This document shows positions 8,402 to 14,937 of a stretch of DNA of 37,652 bases, in pieces (position 1 is the first letter of the stretch; every line of letters begins with the position of its first letter). Source of the stretch: Alphaproteobacteria bacterium. GTDB lineage: Bacteria > Pseudomonadota > Alphaproteobacteria > RF32 > CAG-239. Position numbers and translations under genes: made by a program. Under the pieces are notes generated by a model, which was not told where the DNA came from, ran no database searches, and was given only the letters and a program-made list of their open reading frames with translations. Location: contig SUUV01000015.1 in assembly GCA_015062345.1 (NCBI GenBank), positions 1-37,652 on the forward strand. The letters run 5' to 3'.

Positions 8402-8837
8402 TTGTTCCAAATTAAGTGAAGGTTTAACCATTGCCCGCACATTTGATGTGTCTTCAAAAAAAGATTCGGTTGTTGTGTATAGCATCAGTTATCAACCGAC
8501 AACAAAAAATCGTGACGATGCAATTGAATTTATAAAAAACAATCCCGATAAAATGCTGATAGAACACACCGATTGCGGAGCAAAACTTGTGGAAATGGGT
8601 TTTGAGTGCCTTAACACCTTAGGCAAAGAAGACATAAAAATGATTTGGGTTGAAGCATCTCGCAGATTTATCAATGCCGCTTCGGGCAACATAACGGCTT
8701 TTGTTGAAAATGCACATAAAGACAGTGTGTTTATGAGTGTGGAATTGCCCAACATTTTGCAAAACGAAAAAATTGAAACCATAAACAATATGGATAAAAA
8801 CCTGTTTGCAAAAAATCTGGTTAAATATGATAATTAA
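8394..8837 (+). CDS. Unknown 147-aa cytoplasmic protein
   Basis: 147 residues without a signal peptide or membrane segment. The pattern alternates short strands and helices (VVVYSISYQ, KMLIEHTDCGAKLVEMGF, IKMIWVEASRRFINAASGNITAFVENA). No family is recognised. The 8-base overlap with the HAD gene makes it the last gene of the 6061-8837 unit. Its final 4 bases overlap the 3' end of the convergent pilin-like gene. Confidence 0.75.
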   Translation: MTDCSKLSEGLTIARTFDVSSKKDSVVVYSISYQPTTKNRDDAIEFIKNNPDKMLIEHTDCGAKLVEMGFECLNTLGKEDIKMIWVEASRRFINAASGNITAFVENAHKDSVFMSVELPNILQNEKIETINNMDKNLFAKNLVKYDN

Positions 8838-9454
8838 TCAAATCTATAGTATATTTTTAAATGACCACCCGATTTACCGATATGTGCGTTGCAAAATTTG
8901 TAGGTATCGTCAATTGTCATATTGTTAAGACAAGTCCGGCCTGTTTTACAATTTTTATCACCCCAAATAGCTTTGTCATCATATCCGCCATCTTCATTGC
9001 TGGCCACAGATGAAATATTGTATATATTACCACTGTCATTTTGCGCTGCAGTAACAACATTTTTGCAGATTTCCATATCTTTTACACTCGCTTTTTCCAA
9101 TTCTAATAACATGGTAATAACTATATAAGGATTATCATAAGTAAAATTTACACGATTACTAAAAATATCATATATATTGTTTTCATCATTTTTAACAATC
9201 ATTTCTTCAGGCACCTCGCCCATTTTAACAAAATATTTGGTAAGATTTTCCTTATCTGATGTAAATGAGAACTTATGATAATGCTGTAAAAGCGCACTCA
9301 TCAGTTGATTTAACTGCTCCGTTTGTTTATTTAGTTTATATTTGAACATCGCTTTGGAATATCCTGCAATTCCGCCAACAGAAAGCACCCCGATTATGGC
9401 AAGAACACCAAGCATCTCAACCATACTTCTTCCAAGCTCACAAACTTTTCTCAT
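8834..9454 (-). CDS. Type IV pilin-like / pseudopilin protein
   Basis: 206 residues. The N-terminus has a class III signal: a short leader ending in Gly, then RSMVEM with Glu at position +5 after the expected cleavage, then a hydrophobic helix LGVLAIIGVLSVGGIAGY. This is the arrangement cut and methylated by prepilin peptidase and used in type IV pili or type II secretion pseudopili. The mature body has cysteines in its C-terminal third (EICKNV, KNCKTGRTC, KFCNAH) that could form disulfides. I start at the ATG at 9454 (GGAG 7 bases upstream) rather than the TTG at 9457. No pilus-assembly genes are in the window. Upstream lies one copy of the shared 70-bp module. Confidence 0.85.
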   Translation of the reverse strand: MRKVCELGRSMVEMLGVLAIIGVLSVGGIAGYSKAMFKYKLNKQTEQLNQLMSALLQHYHKFSFTSDKENLTKYFVKMGEVPEEMIVKNDENNIYDIFSNRVNFTYDNPYIVITMLLELEKASVKDMEICKNVVTAAQNDSGNIYNISSVASNEDGGYDDKAIWGDKNCKTGRTCLNNMTIDDTYKFCNAHIGKSGGHLKIYYRFD

Positions 9455-9484
9455 CAACTAACTCCATATATTATATTCTGTTCA

Positions 9485-9551
9485 CATTCTAAACCGTTTT
9501 TTTTGCAAGTAAAAAGAGCCTATTTGTGGATATTTAATCATTTTTGAGGTA
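9485..9551 (-). promoter_or_regulatory. Shared upstream module, copy B (8-A tract)
   Basis: Reading on the minus strand: TACCTCA (9551-9545), the invariant core CTCTTTTTACTTGC, eight A, CGGTTTA, then TAGAAT as likely -10. The pilin-like ATG is ~30 bases further. With eight A, TTTACT lies 16 bases from TAGAAT, near-ideal promoter spacing. It matches the copies at 14250 and 34148. Confidence 0.8.
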
Positions 9552-9607
9552 ATAGTCAAACAAATTTATTTTTATCACCTCTTAACAATTTTAGTAAGCA
9601 ATTATTA

Positions 9608-9656
9608 CCGGAATCCGCCTCCTAACTGTCACTCCGGCACTTGATGCCGGAGTCCA
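9608..9656. repeat. REP-like palindrome with a partial second copy
   Basis: ACTCCGGCA (9631-9639) and TGCCGGAGT (9645-9653) form a perfect 9-bp hairpin ending in CCGGAGTCC. A second CCGGAATCC lies at 9608-9616, as if one half of a decayed neighbour. The form resembles intergenic REP palindromes of proteobacteria. No other copy was seen in the window. Confidence 0.55.
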
Positions 9657-9663
9657 CAAAAAT

Positions 9664-9706
9664 TACAACCTCCTTTTAGTTCATCAAAAAGGAGGTTGTG
9701 AATTTT
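9664..9706. terminator. Terminator after the Spy-like gene
   Basis: The stem ACAACCTCC / GGAGGTTGT, extended by TTTT/AAAA (9665-9699), is flanked by T-runs on both strands. It ends the minus-strand operon 10869-9714. Confidence 0.85.
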
Positions 9707-9713
9707 TCATCAA

Positions 9714-10127
9714 CTATTTTGTTTTTGGAGCATCAGCTTTGTGCATACCCCTTCTCATCGGAAGCTCAGGTCTGTTTGCACGCTCTTTTTCTTTCATTTC
9801 TTGAAATTTATTTTTTTGCTCATCTGTCAAAATTTTTTCAAATTCTTCCATATTTGCCTTGCGTTTTTCATCAATTTTTTGACGCAAAGCTTTCATTTCT
9901 TCCATTAAAGGTTTAATATCTTCTTGACCCTGTTTACGAATGGCGGTTGCTTGTTCTTGTTGTTCTTGTGTCAAGCCCAATTCTTCAGCCATTTTTTTAG
10001 CTCTGTTTTCATGAGCTCTTTGCTCAATTTTGGCTCGTTCGGGTGCCATTTCCGGTTCAGCGGCATTTACAACCGTTGAAAACATTACTGTTGTTGCCAA
10101 AAGAGTTGATAATAAAATTTTATTCAT
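9714..10127 (-). CDS. Spy/CpxP-like periplasmic LTxxQ protein
   Basis: 137 residues with a signal peptide (MNKILLSTLLATTVMFSTVVNA, cleavage about residue 22). The mature part is a Lys/Glu-rich all-helical chain with two LTxxQ-type motifs, LGLTQEQQEQA and ILTDEQKNKF, as in Spy, CpxP, ZraP and CnrX. Those proteins are periplasmic chaperones or envelope-stress sensors. A single His in the C-terminal tail makes a metal-sensor role like CnrX unlikely. The start overlaps the sigma-factor stop by 4 bases, so it is co-translated with an ECF sigma factor and may be its sensor or feedback output. A terminator follows. Confidence 0.85.
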   Translation of the reverse strand: MNKILLSTLLATTVMFSTVVNAAEPEMAPERAKIEQRAHENRAKKMAEELGLTQEQQEQATAIRKQGQEDIKPLMEEMKALRQKIDEKRKANMEEFEKILTDEQKNKFQEMKEKERANRPELPMRRGMHKADAPKTK

Positions 10128-10621
10128 TTTGTTTCTCCTTGTAAAAAAATTAGTTTTTCTTTTAAAATTTTTCGGGCATTAAACAACCTTGATTTAACTG
10201 TCCCGACAGGTATTTTCAAGCCAGAAGATATTTGCTCAATGGAATATCCCTCAAACTCAAACAATACTATCACTTTTTTGTGTTCTTTTGAAAGCGAATC
10301 AACCGCTTTCAAGATTATTTTCTGCCGTTCTTTTTCACTTAAAACTTTTTCCGGATTGTCGCTTGCACTCAAACATTCAAGTGCGCTGTCATCGGTTTGC
10401 TTTGACAAGCTCTTATAAGTTTTTGAACGAAAATAATCTTTACACACATTAGCGGTAAGTGTACAAATCCACTGTTTAAATTTGCCTTCTTCTTTATATT
10501 CGGGCAAATTCTGCCAAGTTTTTATGTAAACTTCCTGCTCAATGTCTTCATTGAAATTACCGGTAAATTTGCGGATTATGGCTTTAACATATTTTTTGTT
10601 TTGTTCAATAAGATGCTTCAT
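10124..10621 (-). CDS. ECF-type RNA polymerase sigma factor
   Basis: 165 residues. Sigma region 2 lies at ~5-70 (NFNEDIEQEVYIKTWQNL and KFKQWICTLTANVCKDYFR) and region 4 at ~105-160 (LSKEHKKVIVLFEFEGYSIEQI, then IPVGTVKSRLFNARKILK, the helix-turn-helix). I choose the ATG at 10621: it shares its A with the upstream TAA stop (TAATG), a coupling arrangement; an in-frame GTG at 10633 has no better ribosome site. It is the middle gene of a three-gene unit with a one-helix membrane protein upstream and a Spy-like periplasmic protein downstream. Confidence 0.92.
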   Translation of the reverse strand: MKHLIEQNKKYVKAIIRKFTGNFNEDIEQEVYIKTWQNLPEYKEEGKFKQWICTLTANVCKDYFRSKTYKSLSKQTDDSALECLSASDNPEKVLSEKERQKIILKAVDSLSKEHKKVIVLFEFEGYSIEQISSGLKIPVGTVKSRLFNARKILKEKLIFLQGETK

Positions 10622-10869
10622 TATCCTACCCACAATAATCCGTATTCATCAACCGGTAAGCCCAAATCTTCAATCACGGAGCCATTTGATGCACTGTAAA
10701 CTTCATCCATCCACACATCATAAATTACGGTTTCTTGTTTAAATGATGTCATAAACACCAAAAAACAACCGCACATTATAGCTCCTGCCGAGTTTATCAT
10801 TTTGCGTCTGCGTTTGCGGGCAAAATATAACGGCTTTGCTTGTTGTATGAGTTTTGAAATATCTTCCAT
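10621..10869 (-). CDS. Small one-helix membrane protein, candidate anti-sigma factor
   Basis: 82 residues: a cytoplasmic N-terminus (1-24, ending in the basic stretch ARKRRRK), one membrane helix (about 25-42, INSAGAIMCGCFLVFMTS), and a short acidic periplasmic tail of ~40 residues. GGAG lies 7 bases before the ATG. The stop overlaps the ECF sigma start. Size, topology and coupling match short anti-sigma proteins such as CnrY, which hold an ECF factor at the membrane with an N-terminal segment. No sequence family is recognised, so the function is inferred from context. Confidence 0.7.
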   Translation of the reverse strand: MEDISKLIQQAKPLYFARKRRRKMINSAGAIMCGCFLVFMTSFKQETVIYDVWMDEVYSASNGSVIEDLGLPVDEYGLLWVG

Positions 10870-10894
10870 AAAGTTTCTCCTTACAATATGCTAT

Positions 10895-10920
10895 AACGAA
10901 AAGTTTTAACATAAAGTTCA
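10895..10920 (-). promoter_or_regulatory. ECF-type promoter of the sigma operon
   Basis: On the minus strand TGAAC (10920-10916), 17 bases, then CGTT (10898-10895). This is close to the GGAAC-N16/17-CGTT pattern of many ECF factors, 26 bases before the first start codon. It suggests autoregulation of the operon. Confidence 0.5.
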
Positions 10921-11035
10921 CGGCTTTTAAAAATATTTTTTCCAAATGATGGTAGATAAGGCAGTTTTCGTTGTTGCAAAATCGATTGCTTGTTATATAG
11001 TTGAACTACATTTTAACTTGATGAAAGGCATAAAT

Positions 11036-12337
11036 ATGAAAATTGCTGTTATCGGAACCGGATATGTCGGATTACCCACGGGTGTCGGCTTGGCAGAACT
11101 CGGAAATGATGTTATCTGCATTGATAGAGACGAAAACAAAATTAAGGCTTTACAAAACGGTAAATTAACCATTTTTGAAGATGGTTTGCCCGACTTGTTT
11201 TCCAAAAATGTTCAAAACGGTAAAATTAAGTTTACAACATCCACAAAAGATGGCGTTCAAGATGCCGATGTGGTAATTTTGGCAGTCGGAACTCCGCCAA
11301 ACCCCATTACCAAAGAAGCCGATATGAAGTATATTCACGCAGCCGCGGAAGAATTGGCTCAACATATCACCAACTATACGGTTATCGCCATAAAATCTAC
11401 CGTTCCGGTAAATACAGGTGATGAAGTTGAAAAAATTATTGCCTTGCAAAACCCGAAAGCTAAATTTGATGTTGTATCCTTGCCCGAATTTTTGCGTGAA
11501 GGTTTTGCCGTACATGACTTTTTTAATCCTGACCGAATTGTGGTCGGAGCAAACTCTGAAAGAGCAAAAGAAAAAATCAAAGAACTTTACAAGCCTTTTG
11601 AAGGTAAAACCAACATTTTATATGTAAAACGCCGTTCATCCGAAACCATAAAATATGCATCAAATGCATTTTTAGCCATGAAAATTCAATATATTAACGA
11701 AATGGCAGATTTTTGTGAAAAATCGGGAGCAGATGTGTATGAAGTAGCCAAAGGTATGGGCTTAGATAGCAGAATAGGTAATAAGTTTTTAAACCCCGGC
11801 CCCGGATATGGCGGTTTTTGTTTCCCTAAAGATACCAATGCCATGGCCTATATGGGACGAGTTAATGGGGTTGATTTATCCTTAATTGAAGCCACCATCA
11901 GAGGAAACGACAAGCGCAAAATTAATATGGCAAAACGCATATTGGAAGAAGTGTCAAATTTAAGACACCCTGTTATCGGAGTGTTAGGAGCCGCATTTAA
12001 GGGCGGAACCGATGACTGTCGAGAATCTCCTGCCATGCAGATTATTGAAGTTCTGTTGGAAAAAGGTGCAAGCATCAGACTTTATGACCCCGAAGCCCTT
12101 GAAAATGCCAAGAAAATTTTAGGCGATAAGGTATATTATGCTGCTGATATGTATGATGCTCTTGACCAAGCCGATATTATGACCATTCTCACCGAATGGG
12201 AAGATTTTAAGGCCCTTGATTTGCAAAAGGCAAAAACTTTGCTTAAATCCCCCAAAATTGTTGATTTAAGAAACATTATAAATCGTGACAAGGCCATTGG
12301 TTTAGGGTTTGAAATTAAGGGTATCGGAGTGGTATAA
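11036..12337 (+). CDS. ugd: UDP-glucose 6-dehydrogenase
   Basis: 433 residues. It oxidises UDP-glucose twice to UDP-glucuronate with NAD, feeding capsule, exopolysaccharide or lipid A modification. The N-terminal Rossmann motif IGTGYVGLPTG (residues 6-16), the substrate region LPEFLREGFAVHDFFNPDR, the linker KYASNAFLAMKIQYINEM, and the catalytic Cys262 in GPGYGGFCFPKD are present. The C-terminal domain has GAAFKGGTDDCRESPAM. I start at 11036 (AAAGG 7 bases upstream); an in-frame ATG 90 bases earlier would precede the Rossmann fold with unrelated sequence. The stop overlaps the next start as TAATG. Confidence 0.96.
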   Translation: MKIAVIGTGYVGLPTGVGLAELGNDVICIDRDENKIKALQNGKLTIFEDGLPDLFSKNVQNGKIKFTTSTKDGVQDADVVILAVGTPPNPITKEADMKYIHAAAEELAQHITNYTVIAIKSTVPVNTGDEVEKIIALQNPKAKFDVVSLPEFLREGFAVHDFFNPDRIVVGANSERAKEKIKELYKPFEGKTNILYVKRRSSETIKYASNAFLAMKIQYINEMADFCEKSGADVYEVAKGMGLDSRIGNKFLNPGPGYGGFCFPKDTNAMAYMGRVNGVDLSLIEATIRGNDKRKINMAKRILEEVSNLRHPVIGVLGAAFKGGTDDCRESPAMQIIEVLLEKGASIRLYDPEALENAKKILGDKVYYAADMYDALDQADIMTILTEWEDFKALDLQKAKTLLKSPKIVDLRNIINRDKAIGLGFEIKGIGVV

Positions 12338-13227
12338 TGAAAAAAGAACAAAATTTTTCGGAACAAGCAAAAAAATTGATGCTGATGTTTCAAAAAGATG
12401 AAATTACCAGCTCGCATATTTATTCGTATTTTGCCGGCAAAGTTAAAAACAAAAAAGACAGCAAAATTTTAACCAAAATTGCGCAAGATGAGGCTTCTCA
12501 TGCCAAAGTTTGGGCACAATACACCAAACAGGAAGTTAAGCCGAATATGTTTAAGGTTTGGTTATATCGGGTACTGATTTATGTTTTGGGCTATACTTTT
12601 GTTATCAAACTTTTAGAAGCTCATGAATATGACGGTATCAAAGCATTAAAACAGCTTGAAACTGAAATCCCGGAGGTTAAAAGCATTATCAAAGATGAAA
12701 AAGCACATGAAAAAAAGCTTGTGGATATGCTTGATGAAGAACGGTTAAACTATGTCGGAGCCATGGTTTTGGGCTTAAACGATGCCTTGGTTGAATTAAC
12801 CGGTACAATTGCCGGTATGACTTTTGTGCTTGCAAATACGACCTTAATTGCCTTTGCCGGAATTATAACCGGTGTGTCGGCCACACTTTCAATGGCGGCC
12901 TCAAACTATTTGGCAGAACGAGCCGATGGCAACCCCAATGCACTAAAAGCAAGCATTTATACCGGAATTGCTTATTTAATTACGGTTGTTTGTTTAGTTT
13001 TGCCATATCTTTTGTTGCCTGTAAATATGTATGTAACAGCTCTTGCTTGTATGATTGCGGTTGTAGTGTTTTTAATTTTTATTTTTAACTACTATATCGG
13101 CATTGTAAAATCGGAGCCGTTTTTACCTAAGTTTGCCGAGATGGCAGGCATCAGTTTATCTGTGGCTCTAATTGCCTTTTTAATCGGTTGGGGCGCTAAA
13201 GTGTTTTTTAATTTGGATATAGGTTAA
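12337..13227 (+). CDS. mbfA: Ferritin-like/VIT1 fusion, MbfA-type iron exporter
   Basis: 296 residues. Residues 1-130 form a rubrerythrin/ferritin-like four-helix domain with the di-iron pattern E22, E52/H55, E94, E121/H124 (two ExxH units). Residues ~135-296 are a VIT1/CCC1-type membrane domain with GLNDALVELTG, ITGVSATLSMAASNYLAERADG and three more helices. This is the architecture of membrane-bound ferritin MbfA, an iron(II) exporter described in Agrobacterium and Bradyrhizobium. It is coupled to ugd by a TAATG overlap, an unexpected pairing. The symbol rests on architecture only. A terminator follows. Confidence 0.85.
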   Translation: MKKEQNFSEQAKKLMLMFQKDEITSSHIYSYFAGKVKNKKDSKILTKIAQDEASHAKVWAQYTKQEVKPNMFKVWLYRVLIYVLGYTFVIKLLEAHEYDGIKALKQLETEIPEVKSIIKDEKAHEKKLVDMLDEERLNYVGAMVLGLNDALVELTGTIAGMTFVLANTTLIAFAGIITGVSATLSMAASNYLAERADGNPNALKASIYTGIAYLITVVCLVLPYLLLPVNMYVTALACMIAVVVFLIFIFNYYIGIVKSEPFLPKFAEMAGISLSVALIAFLIGWGAKVFFNLDIG

Positions 13228-13245
13228 AAAATCTGAAATTATAAT

Positions 13246-13288
13246 CAAAAAAAGCAGTCAAACGCAAAAGTCGGCTGCTTTTTTCATT
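13246..13288 (+). terminator. Terminator after mbfA
   Basis: AAAAAAGCAG pairs with CTGCTTTTTT around a 17-base loop (13248-13284), followed by CATTTTT. Confidence 0.8.
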
Positions 13289-13292
13289 TTTC

Positions 13293-13322
13293 TTGACAAA
13301 TCAATCAGCAATTTGATAAACT
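13293..13322 (+). promoter_or_regulatory. Sigma-70-type promoter for the His-rich protein gene
   Basis: TTGACA at 13293-13298, 18-base spacer, TAAACT at 13317-13322. The leader ends TTTTTAAATCCATAAGTT before ATG and lacks a Shine-Dalgarno; the same leader text recurs before 20546. Confidence 0.55.
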
Positions 13323-13362
13323 TAACACAATTCCGAATTATTAATTTTTAAATCCATAAGTT

Positions 13363-14187
13363 ATGAAAAAGGTATTATTATTTTTGGTATGTGTACTCAC
13401 AGTGCACATCTCAAGTGCTCAGTTAAATGACATTTACTTGAGCAATGATGTTGTCTTATCGGACAATCAGTGGCATTTTGATGACTATTCGGTCATTGAG
13501 GCAACGGGTAATAACTATTTGGTGATTACGCCAAACCGGTATTATTACAATTACTTACCGCCATTTAGTGTGTTTGATTTTGAAATGCGCTACGGCGACA
13601 GAGTGCGCTATTATAAACCTTATGTTTATAACGGTGCTTTCGGGTGGTATGTGGATTGTATTTATCAAGATTATTTTTATTGTCCGTCAACAATGGTTTG
13701 TATAAGACTGTCTTATGTCCCCGTGTTTTATAATTTTTACTATAACATTTACAGACACAGGCATATAGATTTAAGGTGTTGGCATTGGAGACCACACGGA
13801 CATTATCACCATTTGTGGAAACCGCCTCACCGTCCGCATCATCATTATGACAAGCCTCATCGCCCGCACAACGGATATGATAAACCAAGACCGCCGAAAA
13901 ATGATGGCTATTCAAAGCCTCACAACTCCAGACCGGCACCTGGTGTCAGACCGCCAAGCAGACCGCCTCAAAATCCGAATGTTTCAAGACCACACGGACA
14001 ACCTAACCGAGGAAATGCTTATTCAAGGCCAAGCACTCCGCCGTCACGCAACTCTAATGTAACAAGACCGAGTATGCCACATTCGAGAGGCTCTGCAACC
14101 GTAAGACAAGCTCCGCCTTCAAGAAGTTCGAGCCATTCAAGACCTTCTTCAAGCCGAAGTTCAAATCACAATCAGCGACATCGCTAG
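13363..14187 (+). CDS. Secreted His/Pro/Arg-rich protein, unknown
   Basis: 274 residues with a signal peptide (MKKVLLFLVCVLTVHISSA, then QLND) of the form common in Bacteroidetes. Residues 20-125 are a Tyr/Asp-rich strand-forming domain (RYYYNYLPP, YGDRVRYYKPYVYNGAFGWY) with three cysteines. From ~133 on the chain becomes low complexity: first His-rich (HWRPHGHYHHLWK, HRPHHHYDKPHRPH), then Pro/Arg/Ser repeats. The His-rich stretch could bind metal, notable beside an iron exporter, but this is inference. No Shine-Dalgarno is seen. It is monocistronic, with its own promoter and terminator. No family is recognised. Confidence 0.7.
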   Translation: MKKVLLFLVCVLTVHISSAQLNDIYLSNDVVLSDNQWHFDDYSVIEATGNNYLVITPNRYYYNYLPPFSVFDFEMRYGDRVRYYKPYVYNGAFGWYVDCIYQDYFYCPSTMVCIRLSYVPVFYNFYYNIYRHRHIDLRCWHWRPHGHYHHLWKPPHRPHHHYDKPHRPHNGYDKPRPPKNDGYSKPHNSRPAPGVRPPSRPPQNPNVSRPHGQPNRGNAYSRPSTPPSRNSNVTRPSMPHSRGSATVRQAPPSRSSSHSRPSSSRSSNHNQRHR

Positions 14188-14188
14188 T

Positions 14189-14224
14189 AAAACAGGGAGC
14201 TTAAAAGCTCCCTGTTATTATTTT
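14189..14224 (+). terminator. Hairpin terminator after the His-rich gene
   Basis: A near-perfect 12-bp stem (AACAGGGAGCTT with AAGCTCCCTGTT, 14191-14216) is followed by ATTATTTT. Confidence 0.8.
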
Positions 14225-14249
14225 AAAAAGCATAACATTTAATATTTTT

Positions 14250-14319
14250 TACCTCATTTTTGATTTAAATCTACAAACAGACTCTTTTTACTTGCAAAAA
14301 AAAAAAACGGTTTATGATG
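14250..14319 (+). promoter_or_regulatory. Shared upstream module, copy A (12-A tract)
   Basis: TACCTCA (14250-14256), core CTCTTTTTACTTGC, twelve A (14296-14307), CGGTTTA, TATGAT as likely -10 (14313-14318). By my alignment it is identical to copy C (34148-34217) at 65 of 70 positions, far above what unrelated intergenic DNA gives, and it precedes a paralogous gene. Confidence 0.85.
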
Positions 14320-14323
14320 TGAT

Positions 14324-14350
14324 GTGAAAGGTAAATTTTTGCACTTTTCA
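14324..14350 (+). promoter_or_regulatory. Conserved 5' leader hairpin
   Basis: GAAAGGT and ACTTTTC flank a T-rich loop. The matching hairpin before the 34084 gene is GAAAGGTG/CACCTTTC. The stem is kept although the bases differ (G-C versus G-U), suggesting an RNA structure in the mRNA leader. Confidence 0.5.
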
Positions 14351-14389
14351 AGTACATTTAAACTTAATTTTTGTAAAGGATTAAAAATT

Positions 14390-14878
14390 ATGAGAAAATA
14401 TTTTCTTTTAAGCGCTGTTGTACTCTTGGCAACAAGCACCGCAAATGCCACCACAGATTATGCCGAAGTAACCGCTAAGGCTACAATTCAAGTGGCAGGT
14501 CAGTTAGATTGTACCAATTCAATTGATTTTGGAACTATTGTTGTAAAAGCAAACAATGCAGAATCGACTGTCAATTTTGAGCTCGGTAGCTTCACCGGTG
14601 ATATTTTATCCGTATCAGCATTTACAAATCCGGACAATTTTGTAGAAGGTTCATATAACGGAGCGGTGGGCTGTGATGTAACCACAGATGGAGTTGAAGG
14701 GGCAACCTATAGTATTCCACCATCAACTAAGTTAAAAAATGGTGAAAAGGAAATGACGCTTACTTTAGATACAGGACAAGATGCAGATATGCTCTACATC
14801 ATACCGAAACTGACAGTACCTCAAAAGGTAACAGCAGGTGATTATATCGGTACCTTTACCGTTACTGCAACTTATTAA
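14390..14878 (+). CDS. Secreted fimbrial-like protein, DUF4402 type (paralogue 1)
   Basis: 162 residues with signal peptide MRKYFLLSAVVLLATSTANA. The mature part is strand-rich and follows the DUF4402/spore-coat-U-like pattern: an early ATI..., a central LDFGTIVV-like strand (here SIDFGTIVVKAN), and a final TAGDYIGTFTVTATY strand, as in fimbrial-type beta sandwiches. Two cysteines (in LDCTN and VGCDV) could form a disulfide. I start at 14390 (AAGGA 9 bases upstream) because this gives a clean signal peptide shared with the paralogue at 33605-34084; an in-frame start at 14324 lies inside the leader hairpin. It is probably a surface or adhesion protein. Confidence 0.8.
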   Translation: MRKYFLLSAVVLLATSTANATTDYAEVTAKATIQVAGQLDCTNSIDFGTIVVKANNAESTVNFELGSFTGDILSVSAFTNPDNFVEGSYNGAVGCDVTTDGVEGATYSIPPSTKLKNGEKEMTLTLDTGQDADMLYIIPKLTVPQKVTAGDYIGTFTVTATY

Positions 14879-14884
14879 TCACAA

Positions 14885-14927
14885 CAAAACTCCCCGCTGA
14901 TTTTCATCAACGGGGAGTTTTTTTATG
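14885..14927. terminator. Terminator between the fimbrial-like gene and rplA
   Basis: AAACTCCCCG / CGGGGAGTTT around TGATTTTCATCA, itself partly paired, then a seven-T run. It serves both converging genes. Confidence 0.88.
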
Positions 14928-14937
14928 GCTTTTTCAA

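Noticed and set aside
9665..9681. CAACCTCCTTTT as an anti-Shine-Dalgarno-bearing RNA
   Set aside because: It resembles the 16S rRNA 3' end, but it is one arm of a perfect terminator stem; its partner GGAGGTTGT explains it.
10946..11035. Upstream extension of ugd by 30 residues
   Set aside because: The added residues precede a complete Rossmann start and lack a ribosome site, whereas the ATG at 11036 has one.
13565..13939. A 124-residue minus-strand frame within the His-rich gene
   Set aside because: It is fully antisense to a gene with signal peptide, promoter and terminator, and has no start signals.
14324..14389. N-terminal extension of the fimbrial-like protein from 14324
   Set aside because: The stretch forms the leader hairpin and would bury the signal peptide; the paralogue has no such extension.
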